Shown piece after piece: positions 12,240-22,519 of a DNA stretch of 64,000 bases. The notes below the pieces were generated by a model. The model did no database searches, was not told where the DNA came from, and saw nothing but the letters and a program-made list of their open reading frames with translations. The translations under genes and the position numbers were made by a program. Each line of letters begins with the position of its first letter. The first letter of the stretch is position 1. Source of the stretch: Saturnia japonica (lineage: Eukaryota > Arthropoda > Insecta > Lepidoptera > Saturniidae); contig CM065328.1 in assembly GCA_033032175.1 (NCBI GenBank), positions 7,502,690 through 7,566,689 on the forward strand, written 5' to 3'.

Positions 12240-12450
12240 TCAAATGGAAATGGGCTGGTTATGTCGCACGTATGTATAAAGATAAATGGACAAAAAAAGT
12301 AACTACTTGGTTAGAAGAAAAGTGGGAAGACCAAAAGGAAGATGGGCAAATGAGATAATCAAAGTGGCTGGTAAAAACTGGATTGAAGCAGCGAATGATA
12401 GTGAAGTTTAGACAGTAATAACGGAGGTCTTTACTCGTGAGCAGCCTATA
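12240..12450 (+). mobile_element. RTE-clade LINE, extreme C-terminus (degenerate)
   Basis: Conceptual translation gives KWAGYVARMYKDKWTKKVT and, after a frameshift, IIKVAGKNWIEAANDSEV followed by a stop and TVITEVFTREQPIIVD. This is the conserved end of an RTE-type reverse transcriptase protein, where a Trp-containing KVAG..W..AA.D block precedes the stop. At least one frameshift and one internal stop are present; an A-rich stretch at 12461-12472 may be the tail. Confidence 0.7.
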
Positions 12451-12614
12451 ATAGTAGATTTAAAAAAAAAAATGGACAATATTGAAATAAGTAATGACAT
12501 CAAATATTGCCACATAAATTTAAATAATGCAGTGGAAATTTTTACTATTAAAGAAACAAAGATACTTATATACCTTCCTCATTAAGTAGGCTCTAAAACA
12601 CAGGAAGAAACATT

Positions 12615-12736
12615 CAAATCAGATTAGCGTTTAGGTCGAATGGTGGTTATTGGCTGTTGGCTCGTGGGTAGACGTGCCATAAAATTTACTGAGGACCTGG
12701 TGAAGGTTGTGGGAACCCGCTCGTTGCAAGCAGCAT
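12615..12736 (+). mobile_element. second RTE-like C-terminal scrap
   Basis: Bases 12691-12736 read EDLVKVVGTRSLQAA and then a stop, a different variant of the RTE KVAG.RW.QAA block than the one 300 bases upstream. The rest is too decayed to define ends. Confidence 0.5.
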
Positions 12737-13784
12737 AGTGTAATGATTATAATTTAATTTAGGATAGTTATGTATAATTTTCCAGCATACCTTACAATTT
12801 TCAGTTATTATAGGTTTTACAATTACTAGTACACAAATTTAATGTCCGGAACCGAGACGTTCTTCTTGCTCCGACAACTCAGCGTAGAGATCCTTGCCTA
12901 GGATCTAGAATAGAAGTCAGCACGGTGTAGGCCGTATCAGGATGCACTGCTCAAGCAGACGACGCAGCACCAAATATCTTATCTATTGAGATTTCCTCAT
13001 ATGTAAAAGGAAAAGTTATTATTTGTATTATAAATACAAAATCCAGTTGATACTTTCCCGGTAGTGTTCTTTCAATGTTCAGTAGGTATTTGTCGTTTTG
13101 ATAAAGGGTATTTCACCCATATTGATATTAAAATTATAAATTATAACAATTAAAATAACTTTTCTATATAAATATGTTATAAAATAAACTATCTTTTCGA
13201 CTCCCAGGTCTGTTGTACAATAATTTGGTTTTTATCAAAACACATGATAATTATGATATAAACGTTACTACTATTCAAAGGTCTGCCGTACAATCCATCA
13301 AACATGATCAGATCCATCCTGAAGAATCTGTCATACTCTCTGTTCTAATTTTCTCTTTTGTTTTCGTTTGAATTCAAAATTTCATCTTACTAGACTTTTC
13401 TTATTTTAAAAATTCAAAATAAATCTAATCATAGATTTATTTTGCTAAACTAGAACCTGGATAGAATATTTGTCTATACCTGAGAAACTCCTAACTGCGC
13501 ATGCTCTATTACTATCAAAGAATTATCAATGACAGAGATTGTCATTATATTGCAATGTAAACAATACGAACCTAAAATATTAACAAAGCTGTTATTAAAC
13601 CAAAATTATCAAGTTATAAATTATCTAAACGCATCAATACATTAAACCTATCATTAATTGGTATCCTGGAAATAAAAGAATAGGTACACCAAAACAATAA
13701 TAAGGTAAATCAAATGAACTTATGATGAATAATATAAAGTAGATATTAAATAAGATTATCTTCCAAATAAATAATATAACAATA
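12737..13784. other. AT-rich intergenic DNA
   Basis: No gene recognised. The patch 12840-12970 is GC-richer (CCGAGACGTTCTTCTTGCTC; GCACGGTGTAGGCC) and looks like part of an old element that I cannot name. Confidence 0.35.
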
Positions 13785-14110
13785 GTGCCGTTTGATGTGG
13801 TGATTGTTGAAGGAAGCCTAAGTCCAGGAGCAATGGATTTCTTACGTGCTAGCGTGTACAGTAACAGTTCGAATCCCTGCAATGAGCCTGAGCTTTCTGT
13901 GAAGGAAAATATCGCAATGAAAACAGAGCATGGTGGTAGGGTATTTTATAATTCAGGTCTGGCTAGCTATCACCCTCAAGTTGAAAGTCTGTCGCCTATC
14001 ACCTACAGGTATGTCCCGGCAGCTGCATTTGAAAGCTAGTTCCCTCACTAGGCTTACATGTCCATCATCTTGGGCCACATCGTCACTTATCATGAAGTGG
14101 CTAAATGTAT
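13785..14110 (+). repeat. tRNA-like SINE, family A (best copy)
   Basis: The head contains GCTAGCGTGTACAGTAAC followed by AGTTCGAATCCC, a good RNA polymerase III B-box match (13866-13877). The body follows: TGCAATGAGCCTGAGCTTTC, GGCTAGCTATCACCCTCAAG, CTGTCGCCTATCACCTAC, TCCATCATCTTGGGCCAC. An 84-codon open frame overlaps it by chance; the sequence is a non-coding SINE. It would be transcribed by Pol III and mobilised by a LINE enzyme. Confidence 0.7.
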
Positions 14111-14574
14111 AAGCGATTAAAAATTAGAAACACAAGTTACACATAACACTTTTAAAGTTACAATATTTGGGTGATCGGTGTTTTACAAAAAAAAGTATTA
14201 TATATTTTATATAGTATGCGAGTATTTATGCGTAGGTATTATAAGTAACTATCTAGATTATTCTGTTTCCTAAGCTTATTTTTTAGTATTTTACCGATTC
14301 ACCGTAATATATATTTTACCTGCAACTATCACGCATAACAAAAAATATTCAAAAAGGCAGAGAGAGTTAATTTTCTAGAGACAATTTATATACGTAAGAA
14401 TGTAGCCATTTCTATCTAATAATATTTCTAAACCAACACCGTTTTACCAATTAAATATTTAATAACATTTATTACAGTTGTAAAAGTTAAATAAATATTG
14501 ACGTTAATTTACTGGAATAACCTCATTTATGTTAGTTAGTTTATGTAAGTCTGTATTATCGTTATTGTTGTCAA
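14111..14574. other. AT-rich DNA, nothing recognised
   Basis: No coding or repeat signal seen. Confidence 0.35.
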
Positions 14575-14710
14575 TATTATCGCTTATTAAGTGACAATAC
14601 TGTGCCTGAACGTAAGCACAGTACAATTTAAAAGCAACAGCGACCACCGAGAGATTGGTTATCCATCGACGGTCATTACTGTCGTACCGGGCTGCAAGCC
14701 TCACGTTTTC
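14575..14710 (+). repeat. dispersed repeat family D
   Basis: AAGTGACAATACTGTGCCTG, AGCAACAGCGACCACCGAGA, CCATCGACGGTCATTACTG and TCGTACCGGGCTGCAAG define this copy. It is the most complete D copy with 30148. Confidence 0.65.
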
Positions 14711-15117
14711 TGGATATATATTGTCAGATCACGAAACGCGACAAACTAATAGAAAATTGTTATCGGTTAGTTGGATATAACCCTGCTTATTGGATATAAA
14801 CTGACTGACTCATAAAGCGACATACTGAAGTGTGCCATATGGGAAGTGCTACTCCTGATGTAAAGTGAATGCGTTTCAGACAGACATACCACCTAGAAAA
14901 TCGTATTTAAGTCTGCTAATAAAAAAATTAAAAGTTTTAAGTTTTAAAAGAGACATTATATTAACTTTGATTTAATAGTGATATCACTTTACCGTGGTTT
15001 TATTTCAAACATCAATTTAAAAACACTTATATATTCTGCTTCTATTTTATTAAGGGTTTTTATTTTCTTTTACTAATTGAATAACACAGCAGTAAACCAC
15101 TTATTACCTATATAATC

Positions 15118-15345
15118 TTTTTTTTTATACAACAATCTAAGGTGTTGAACAAACATTCGGCCCGCCTGATTGAAAACGGTTACTTTAACCTATGGACGAT
15201 TGTAATACTAGAGGTACCTTGATCTCTTCTTCCCCAAAGAGATCTAAATACCCTACTTACCGCAGGAACACAAAATGCTATTTAGCTGCAAATCCTCTGT
15301 AGAGTAGAGGTATGTCACCAGTCAGACTACTCCAAGTACAGAAAA
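15118..15345 (-). repeat. SINE family F, minus strand (left arm of inverted pair)
   Basis: T-run at 15118-15126 is the poly(A) tail on the minus strand. The reverse complement has GTCTGACTGGTGACATACCT, TGTGTTCCTGCGGTAAGTAG and GGCGGGCCGAATGTTTGTTC, the F consensus. It lies head to head with the plus-strand F copy that begins about 20 bases further on. Confidence 0.7.
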
Positions 15346-15364
15346 GAAAGAGAAGGGAAAAATA

Positions 15365-15632
15365 AATTTATTTGAAGATTTCTCTCTAGTTGGGGTAGCC
15401 CGACTGGTGGAATACCTTTAACCATACAAAAGATCGCAGTCAAATAACCTAGTGCTATGTTTCTGCGGTGAGTGGGGTTTCCAGAGCCCCAAGGTCAAGG
15501 TCAAGTGTTCAAGGTTAGAAGCACGCAAGTTATATCTCTATTATTACAAGCATCCATAGGCTGCGGTAGTCGTTTACTGTCAGAGCATGCCTGATGCTTA
15601 TTTGCCATCTTTGTTGTATATAAAAAAAAAAC
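15365..15632 (+). repeat. SINE family F, plus strand (right arm of inverted pair)
   Basis: Contains GGGGTAGCCCGACTGGTGGA, AGATCGCAGTCAAATAACC, TTCTGCGGTGAGTGGGGTTT, GGCTGCGGTAGTCG and an A-run at 15622-15631. With the copy at 15118-15345 it forms an inverted repeat of about 230 bases per arm. Confidence 0.75.
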
Positions 15633-16017
15633 CAAAAGATTTCTCGTAATCATTGGTTTCCATATAATAGAATCAAAACCATTGCGACCTATGAAGGTAG
15701 CATAAGAATGAGGTAAATGATGTAAATGCTTTTCAAACTCAATTTAATTTAAACACATAATACAGGTTGATCCGGCCCGTTGCCAAACCTCAAGTGATAT
15801 TGAAAGACAAAAACCTCTTCAAACTTTTGAGCATGGCTTGTGGTGCAAATCACGAACGACTATCGAGTTATTATGTCTAACAGTTTTTTAGTTCAGTTTT
15901 ATAAATGTATTGTTGAAAAATTCTTATAGCCTATAAGAAAATTTCCTGACGAAAATTTCCCTTATATAAAATTTCAAAACAATCGGTCAAAAACTTTTTG
16001 TATTCTTATTGTTCATG

Positions 16018-16245
16018 ATTTGGCGTCGCAAAAAGCAATTACCAGTGTCAATATTTTAAAGCCATTCTAATATTTTCTGTATTTGAAGTGGGTCCAAATA
16101 GAAGATGACTTTTTTTATGACATCTCAAAATGCATTTTTCCAGTATATATTTATAATCCTATTCACGTATACACAGTAACCAAACTCAAAGAACCTAAGT
16201 TAAGGCTTTAAAATAAAAACCACAACATGGCAGGTAAAGTGATTT
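16018..16245 (+). repeat. dispersed repeat family G
   Basis: ATTTGGCGTCGCAAAAAGCA, CAGTGTCAATATTTTAAAGCC, TGACATCTCAAAATGCAT and AAATAAAAACCACAACATGG recur in the same order at 50505-50785 and partly at 49560-49665. The nature of the family is unknown to me. Confidence 0.55.
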
Positions 16246-16885
16246 CCCCAAAAAATTTATCTTTTTTTTTTGAGTTAAATCTGAATAAACAAACAGATGA
16301 CAACAGTATTATGACTTCCTATTCGTGATCAGTGTCCTATATAAAGGTTGTCTACAGATTTATTGATATGAAAATAACAATTGTCAAAAATGCTTTTATA
16401 AATCATAAAATATAATTTAAAAGAATATCATGAAACGTAAATAATTACTGCGTAACAAAGGCGCGCGATGTCGCAGGTATTGTTGGTATATTCATGCCGA
16501 GAATAAAAGCGACCATTTAAAATCGAAACCTTTGCAGTTCTGCAGTTGCAACTGTGTCTTCATAAGAACCCTACTAAAATACATTCAATCAAATGGATTA
16601 AATGTGTTTGTTGTCAATATTTATTTAGTTTATCATTTATTTTGCGCAGCCTTTTATAGATTTCATATTACAAATTCATCATAAAAAATAATTTGTGGAC
16701 TAAAAATATATTATATTCATTTAAAATTAACTAACCGCGTTCATTTTAAAAATTTTACTATTAAATTCACTTTGGATTTCAGACTGATAATTGAAAGCAC
16801 GATTCTACGAATTATTTTTGTAATAACAAAAAGTTATTAGGGTGCAAACAACATTTAAAGGTAATATTTCTATAAATATTACATA
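16246..16885. other. AT-rich DNA, no gene recognised
   Basis: No gene or repeat boundary seen. Confidence 0.35.
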
Positions 16886-17105
16886 CTAGCTGTGTCCCAC
16901 GGTTTCACCCGTGTTTTTATCCGACAAAAACCGCGCCGCCAACGCAACGCATTAGTGTTGCCTATCATAATTATTGTTCTCACTCCCCGAAAGTACAATT
17001 TATTTTAATTTTTTATTATCTCCTAAACTATGGGTCCAACTAATATACTATAAAGGGCAAAATTTAACTTCATAAAATTGTCTTTGTGATGAAATAAGTT
17101 TTGAT
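16886..17105 (-). mobile_element. Helitron-like element, family K (3' end on minus strand)
   Basis: CTAG at 16886-16889, then CTGTGTCCCACGGTTTCACC, ACCGCGCCGCCAACGC and CTATGGGTCCAACTAATAT. This is nearly colinear with 53516-53735. Helitrons end in CTRR and insert between A and T; here the base beyond CTAG on the minus strand is A rather than T because of the TACTAGC context read as GTAGT, which keeps the expected T. Confidence 0.65.
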
Positions 17106-17590
17106 CGTAAAGATTAATATGATAAGCCTAAAAATAATACTCATAAACCAATTTTTATCTTCAAAAAAAAAACTCGCAAAATTGCTTATGCTATTAAGAA
17201 ATAGACATATGTTATCGGGGACTTTTTTTAGATATACTAAGAGCCAATATTTTTGTAAACCATTATACTTACGTATTACTAACCATTACGGCAGCACACG
17301 CGAATAAATCACTTTGGGATCGCTTTGTGTTCCGACTTACTTAACAAAAAACAATATTTAAGGCTGGCTGAGAGGTGTAGCTTAGTTTCAGATAGCCTAT
17401 ACTATTCTTCGTGAATCTGGCTACCATATACAATAAGAATTTTTCGAATCCGACTGCTACCAGTGGTCCAGAGAATACCGTGTTTAAATAAACAAATAAT
17501 AAAAATTCGTCCGCTTTACTAAATTAATAATAGTATAGATATACACGGACTGATCTCTGAACATGACAAATCAAAAGAAAATCATAGATG
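17106..17590. other. AT-rich DNA, nothing recognised
   Basis: A 68-codon AT-rich frame at 17101-17307 has no recognisable family. No repeat boundary seen. Confidence 0.35.
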
Positions 17591-17905
17591 GTTTTTTTTA
17601 ATGACTGACTATACTGTTAGCCTAAGGGGCCCTAAGCAAATAGAGCCACTGATGGCTTTGACAGCTTCACCAGGCTTAGGGGCAAGCGCTTAAAGAATTT
17701 AGCCGCGAAAGCGTGGGCAACATGCGCACAAGGGTGCCAAAGTGGCTGGACTTCGGCTTGGGTTGTTACCGCGATTCTGAAAAGGTTGCGAACTGACTAA
17801 TTTCCTATCCGTAGAAAATTAGAGCTAAACTAACGCATACATATATACACGTCCCTGCCTCCTGGGAGAAAGGAATGAACATCTGTATATTTATTTAGTA
17901 TTCTG
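17591..17905 (-). mobile_element. R1-clade LINE 3' UTR copy, minus strand
   Basis: On the minus strand it reads CCCAGGAGGCAGGGACGTG, TTAGCTCTAATTTTCTACGG, CACTTTGGCACCC-like, CATGTTGCCCACGCTTTCGC, AAGCTGTCAAAGCCATCAG and GCTAACAGTATAGTCAGTC, ending in the poly(A) whose complement is the T-run 17591-17599. The same sequence directly follows R1-clade coding remnants at 46.5-47.2 kb, which is why I assign it to that LINE and not to a SINE. Confidence 0.7.
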
Positions 17906-18029
17906 TAAACATGGTCGAAACTAACTATCATAAAAAAAGAAAAAAAAAGTTCCTTTACATAACCTATGTACTTATGTGGTGTGCACGTATGTATATACTT
18001 ATTGTGTGTAATGATGTGTGTGAGAGGAG

Positions 18030-18430
18030 CTACGTGATTGCAAGTGCAGTGTCACTTGTATCGCGCGAGCGGCTGCATGACTCAAGGGTTCTACTCCAAG
18101 GGAACTGACCTAAGAGAGAGAGGACGTGACGGGTGTGTGGGAGCGAAATTAGCCGCTCGACCCTTCTGGAGGAAACAGTGGTTTCGCCGGCGTGGGCGCG
18201 AGCTCGCTTTGTTTGAAGAGACGGTGGAGTAGTATATGTTTAATTTCTCGATCTTATCAAGCGGATCGGTAAAGATATTCGCGGCCGGAGTTCTTCGCGA
18301 GGGATGTTCGGTTTTGGGGTGTAAATCGCGGCGGCTTTCACCAACAAATTCAGGTGATTTCGACGCAATGTCGAAGTACGATCGCGTAAGGTATGTAATA
18401 TATGTTTCGACCGAGGGAAGTTCCATATAT
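18030..18430. other. GC-rich patch, possible non-coding exon or promoter
   Basis: About 400 bases are clearly richer in GC and CpG than the surroundings (TCGCGCGAGCGGCTGC, TTTCGCCGGCGTGGGCGC, TCGCGGCGGCTTTCACC). Open frames of 60-110 codons exist on both strands, as is common in CpG-rich DNA. A short ATGTCGAAGTACGATCGCG is followed by the donor-like GTATGT at about 18391. I cannot tell a host first exon from an unrecognised element. Confidence 0.25.
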
Positions 18431-18454
18431 TTATATTGAGGTCTTCCTGTTGAA

Positions 18455-18645
18455 CTATCGAATGGCCTTGTTAATTTTACGTAATAATCGGGTTTGGAGG
18501 ATTTGGAATTTGTTAATGTTGATCTTTGACGTATGTGCGAATGTGGCGCAGCTATATGTCATGATAGGACGGACACATGTCTTGTATAATATAAGATTAT
18601 GTCTCAGGGCTTTTTGGCTTAGTATCGGGGGGTGCAATTTATGTG
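18455..18645 (-). pseudogene. Jockey-like LINE reverse transcriptase fragment
   Basis: The minus strand encodes ALRHNLILYKTCVRPIMTYS followed by CATFAHTSKININKFQILQT, the thumb region of a Jockey-type reverse transcriptase (the typical L.LYK...RP.MTY...A block and a LQ..Q.R..R motif). About 60 codons survive without a stop, and both flanks are unrelated. No catalytic motif is included, so it is a dead scrap. Confidence 0.75.
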
Positions 18646-19311
18646 TATTTTAAATCATCCCTTATTTTTTAAAACGAGAAACACTGTTATTTTTCCTAAA
18701 AGCATAAATATTATGAATTTTCATATCCCTAAATTAAGAAATAGTCGGTTCTTCGTACAATCTTTCATCTCCTATTTCACCTCTCAAAGTTTTATTTCAC
18801 AATATAAGGTAAGCCAATGTTTTTCTTCAAGGTCCATTATATCTCTATACCAAAATTCATCAAATTTGGTTTGATGCGTTCGTCGTACAAACCTTCATCG
18901 CCTATTTCAGAGCGTGAATTTATTATTACGAAACCTTGGGAAAAGACGTCATTGTCAGCGTGGCGTATTTTACACGTGTAACGTTGAAATTAATATTTTT
19001 GTATTTTCTGACGGTTTCTGCCGCATGTATTTTTTATACATTTTATGTATTTTTTTAACTTTCACTATTACATAATCAATGGATTAATGTTCTATTTTAA
19101 AAATATTCGCTGCAACTTACAACTTGGTTCTCATTCGAATAACGGCAATCTGAGCCCTCGATGGTAAGAGCCCTGCTTCAATCTCCAATACCCATTGTTT
19201 AGTAAGAGTGGCCCGGTCTATATATTTTTAAAATAATACTTGAATACAAAAAAGTCTTTGTTAATCGCCCTTCAAAGTTTGTACTATGAATGGAAAACTT
19301 TTTTTAATAAC
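18646..19311. other. AT-rich DNA, no gene recognised
   Basis: No coding or repeat signal recognised. Two similar phrases (CAATCTTTCATCTCCTATTTC at 18760 and CAAACCTTCATCGCCTATTTC at 18887) hint at an old local duplication. Confidence 0.35.
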
Positions 19312-19412
19312 TCGGTAAAGTGACGACACTGTGCCTGATAGTAATCATAGGACAGTCCAAAAACAACGGCAACCACTAAGAGATCAGAAATCCATTGCCG
19401 GTCATCGATGTT
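19312..19412 (+). repeat. dispersed repeat family D
   Basis: GTGACGACACTGTGCCTGAT, AAACAACGGCAACCACTAAG and CCATTGCCGGTCATCG. It abuts an R1-clade 3' UTR copy, as the D copy at 46440 also does. Confidence 0.65.
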
Positions 19413-19600
19413 ATACGTTTATATCGGCTGACGGCTTTTACAACTATACCGTGGCTTGGGGGGCGAGCGCTTAAGGCACTCAGCCACGAAAGCGTATGCA
19501 ACATGCGCGCAAAGGTGTCAAAGTGGTCGGACCTCAGCTTGGGCTGTTACCGCGATTGCAAAGAAGTCGCGATCTACTAACGTCGCGATCTGACTAAGAA
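19413..19600 (-). mobile_element. R1-clade LINE 3' UTR copy, tail missing
   Basis: The minus strand carries CACTTTGACACCTTTGCGC, CATGTTGCATACGCTTTCG, GTGGCTGAGTGCC and AAGCCGTCAG. The terminal part (CTAACAGTGTAGTCAGTTCT and poly(A)) is missing and family D sits there instead. At the other end a GTCGCGATCTGACTAA motif is repeated (19565-19615). Confidence 0.6.
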
Positions 19601-20304
19601 GTTGCGATTTGACTAAAACAACGTCGTCTGATGACTAACGTCACAAGCGATTAAATCTGATGCCAAATCTTGTTATCATGTAGTTTCATCTTTTTTCGTT
19701 TTGTTTTTAATATTATATGTTTATTATTAAAAAAAATTCATGTTTTTTTCCTTTTTGTTTGATTTTTTTAGTGACAAGGATTTTTTTTAATTCTTTTCAT
19801 GTCTCTCAGCGACTGTAAACACTGGCTAATCCTGAGACGTAACGAACCAACAGACAGTCACTGTGACTAACATATCACCGTGAACATAGAGGTCGCGAAA
19901 GTTGAGTATATATCACTTACTATCACTTATTGATTATTGGATGTACGTTCAGGATGATTTCGGAACACGACAGGCCTAAGCGGGCTATGTAACTAATGTA
20001 TGGTGGACACTTAACAGTCGAGTATAATTGTCGTTTCGTTTCCTAGCAAACATTTATACTAGTGACGTTATTATTTTATATAAAGACTTTTTTCCCCTTG
20101 TTCCTTCATGGATATGGCAGCGAGTGGCCTATGTCGAATTTCTACCAACTAAAGCACAGTGATTTCTTCCTCGCAACCTCTAATTGGGTTGCGGAAATTG
20201 CTCGCGCATATATGCGCAGCTTACCAAATGTGGTCATGACTTTGACACTCTTTCGCTGCTTGAGAAACGGCTGTCTCAGATGAACTATTGTGAGGGTGTG
20301 CAAA
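19601..20304. other. AT-rich DNA, no gene recognised
   Basis: A T-rich stretch at 19690-19800; nothing assignable elsewhere. Confidence 0.35.
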
Positions 20305-20608
20305 TACATTGTGCTTTCTAGATCACTAAATACATATACACATGTTCCTTCCTTCCTCCTAGGAGGCAGGGACATGTATATATGTATATGCTAGTTTAGC
20401 TCGAATTTTAAGAATAGGGATCGGGATCGGGATATGGTCGGATAGGTCCGACCACTTTGGCACCCTTGCGCACATGTTGCCCATGCTTTCGCAGCTGAGT
20501 AACTTAAGCGCTCGCTCCCAAGCCCGGTAAAGCTGTAAAAGACATCAGCGGCTCTGTTTTTGGATACGACCTCTCAGGCTAACAGTGTAGTCAGTTCTAA
20601 AAAAAAAA
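20305..20608 (+). mobile_element. R1-clade LINE 3' UTR copy with poly(A), plus strand
   Basis: Most complete plus-strand copy: CTAGGAGGCAGGGACATG, TAGTTTAGCTCGAATTTTA, CCACTTTGGCACCCTTGCGC, ACATGTTGCCCATGCTTTCG, AAGCGCTCGCTCCCAAGCCC, GGTAAAGCTGTAAAAG, GCTAACAGTGTAGTCAGTTC and an A-run to 20608. It is 5'-truncated before any coding sequence. A tandem GGATCGGGATCGGGAT is at 20418-20433. Confidence 0.7.
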
Positions 20609-21095
20609 GTGCCTCCGTCTCGCACATGTGCAACATTTGTGAGGGCGACAGTCACAGGTTCAGTTATGGGGGTTGAAGGTTATTCTAGCATAACTTGTTC
20701 ACAATATGAGACGATGGAGGTCATAAGGAAGTTATATAAGATTTTACCTTACAAAATCATTTTATATGATATCTTGTTAAATATGTTTTTATGATGATTA
20801 TTGATTGTCGAAATGCTTGTTTTTTAGTTATGTAATAATTTGCACTACGTAACAATTTACATTCTCTGGATATGTCATGCAAGCCTATGAACAAGGTATA
20901 ATTAAAGTGGAAATTTTACACATGTATATAAGGCTTTACAAATTAAATACGAGTAGGTCTAAAATAACCCAAACTTAGTAATTACAAATGTAAATTCACA
21001 AATTAACTGACTAAAAGATCCTTTGATCTTACTAAACCATAATTAACTATTTAATGTACGATCTTTTCAAATTTGAGCTTTGTTAATAATGTTTG
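20609..21095. other. AT-rich DNA, nothing recognised
   Basis: No gene or repeat recognised before the mariner target site TA at 21096-21097. Confidence 0.35.
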
Positions 21096-21097
21096 TA

Positions 21098-21129
21098 CAA
21101 GGTGTCCAGAAAGGGTATCGGGTATTTGT
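21098..21129 (+). repeat. left terminal inverted repeat of rosa-like mariner
   Basis: Starts CAAGGTGTCCAGAAAGGGTA after TA; transposase binding site and cleavage end. Confidence 0.92.
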
Positions 21130-21213
21130 TTTCGCGCCATATTCGAAACGGGGCGTCTAAAGGGTGCGGGGAGGGGTTCGTGGCGTCCGCCATTTTGTGG
21201 AGTTTTAGTCACG

Positions 21214-22295
21214 ATGGAACAGTAATCGGGGACGCATCGCGCATTTTGCGTACGAGCGTATTATCGTAATGGTGATTCAATAGTGACTGCTCAACGTCTC
21301 TATCGTGCGGAATATCGTACACGCCGCGCGCCAAGTGACGATAGCATTAGGAAATGGATCAGGGTGTTCGAGAATACAGGTGCGACAGTTAAAATTCAAA
21401 ACTCTGGTCGTCCTCGTTCAGTTCGCGATGAAGAAACAATTGAAGAAGTTGAGGCGTCGGTTCGTCAAAATCCGTCTTTATCCATCCGAAAGCGAAGCCA
21501 AGCGTTGAACATCAAAAAATCGTCTTTACATTCGATTTTAAAGAAAGACTTACATCTAAAAGCCTATAAAATTCAATTGGTTCAAGAATTGAAGGATACG
21601 GACTATGCTAATCGACTGAATTTTGCGAACGAAATGCTGCAGCGATTTAACAACTTTAACAACATGCTGTTCAGTGATGAAGCAAATTTTCACCTGAATG
21701 GTCATGTTAATAAGCAGAATTGTCGGTACTGGGCAGTGGAGAATCCGAGACGAAAGCATGAACGACCCCTGCATAGCCCAAAGGTCGTTGTTTGGGCCGC
21801 TATGTCTGCTAAAGGCATAATTGGTCCTTATTTTCATGAAGATCAACGAGGCCGAGCAATTAATGTGAATAGTGACCGTTATTGCGATATGTTGCGAAAT
21901 TTTTTGGTCCCAGAGTTGCAGGAGTTTGCAGGTTTTAACTCAAGAACGTGGTTCCAGCAAGATGGGGCCACTTGCCATACCTCAAATGACTCAAACGAAA
22001 TTGTTAATGAATTATTCCCTAATAAAGTCATTTCGCGAAGGGGTGTAACATCAACTGGCCTCCCAGAAGCCCCGACCTTAGCCCGCTTGACTATTTTGCA
22101 TGGGGATACCTTAAAAGTAAGGTTTATCAAAACAATCCGACGAATCTAATCCAGTTAAAGCAAAACATCAGGTCAGAAATGGCAGCAATATCGATAGCTA
22201 TGTGTCAACGTGTTATCGCCAATCTTCGTTTCCGTTTAGAAGAGTGCCAGCAACGTAACGGTCATCATTTGGATAACATCATCTTTTCCAAATAA
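21214..22295 (+). pseudogene. mariner transposase (rosa-like, DD41D), broken
   Basis: Encodes a DDE/D transposase that cuts and pastes the element. The natural start is probably ATG at 21214; codon 4 is a TAA stop (21223-21225), after which the frame is open from SGTHRAFCVRAYYRNGDS on. An N-terminal helix-turn-helix region (TAQRLYRAEYRTRRAPSDDS) and a GRPRSVR linker follow. The catalytic aspartates lie in FSDEANFHLNG, in WFQQDGATCHT and in RSPDLSPLDYF. The last motif is only read after a frameshift between about 22041 and 22053. The gap between the second and third aspartate is about 41 residues (the shift leaves one residue uncertain), which is why I prefer rosa-like DD41D to DD34D mariners. 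The C-terminus ends at the TAA 22293-22295. Confidence 0.88.
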
Positions 22296-22370
22296 TTCTC
22301 TAATTCATATGCTAATAATAAACAATAAACTTTTTTATTGCATACAAATAATTTTTGTTTCATTGAACTT

Positions 22371-22402
22371 ACAAATACCCGATACCCTTTCTGGACACCT
22401 TG
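22371..22402 (-). repeat. right terminal inverted repeat of rosa-like mariner
   Basis: Reverse complement of the left repeat over 32 bp by eye, followed by TA at 22403-22404. Confidence 0.92.
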
Positions 22403-22519
22403 TATAATTTAACACGTAATGTACACGTATGAAGTTAATTGAACGTTATTCCATGTTCGACATACGGGCATACTTAACCTTATTTGACAAGCATAAAAAC
22501 TCTGTTGGATTAATTATTT

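Larger units (their letters stand above)
21098..22402 (+). mobile_element. Tc1/mariner element, rosa-like, 1305 bp
   Basis: The element is bounded by inverted repeats of 32 bp at 21098-21129 and 22371-22402 that I read as identical, each flanked by the TA target duplication (21096-21097 and 22403-22404). It contains one transposase gene. Length and layout (single gene, short TIRs, TA duplication) are those of mariner. Identical TIRs suggest a fairly recent insertion although the gene is broken. Confidence 0.92.

Noticed and set aside
13785..14039. 84-codon frame as a gene
   Set aside because: It lies wholly within a tRNA-like SINE present in other copies with broken frames.
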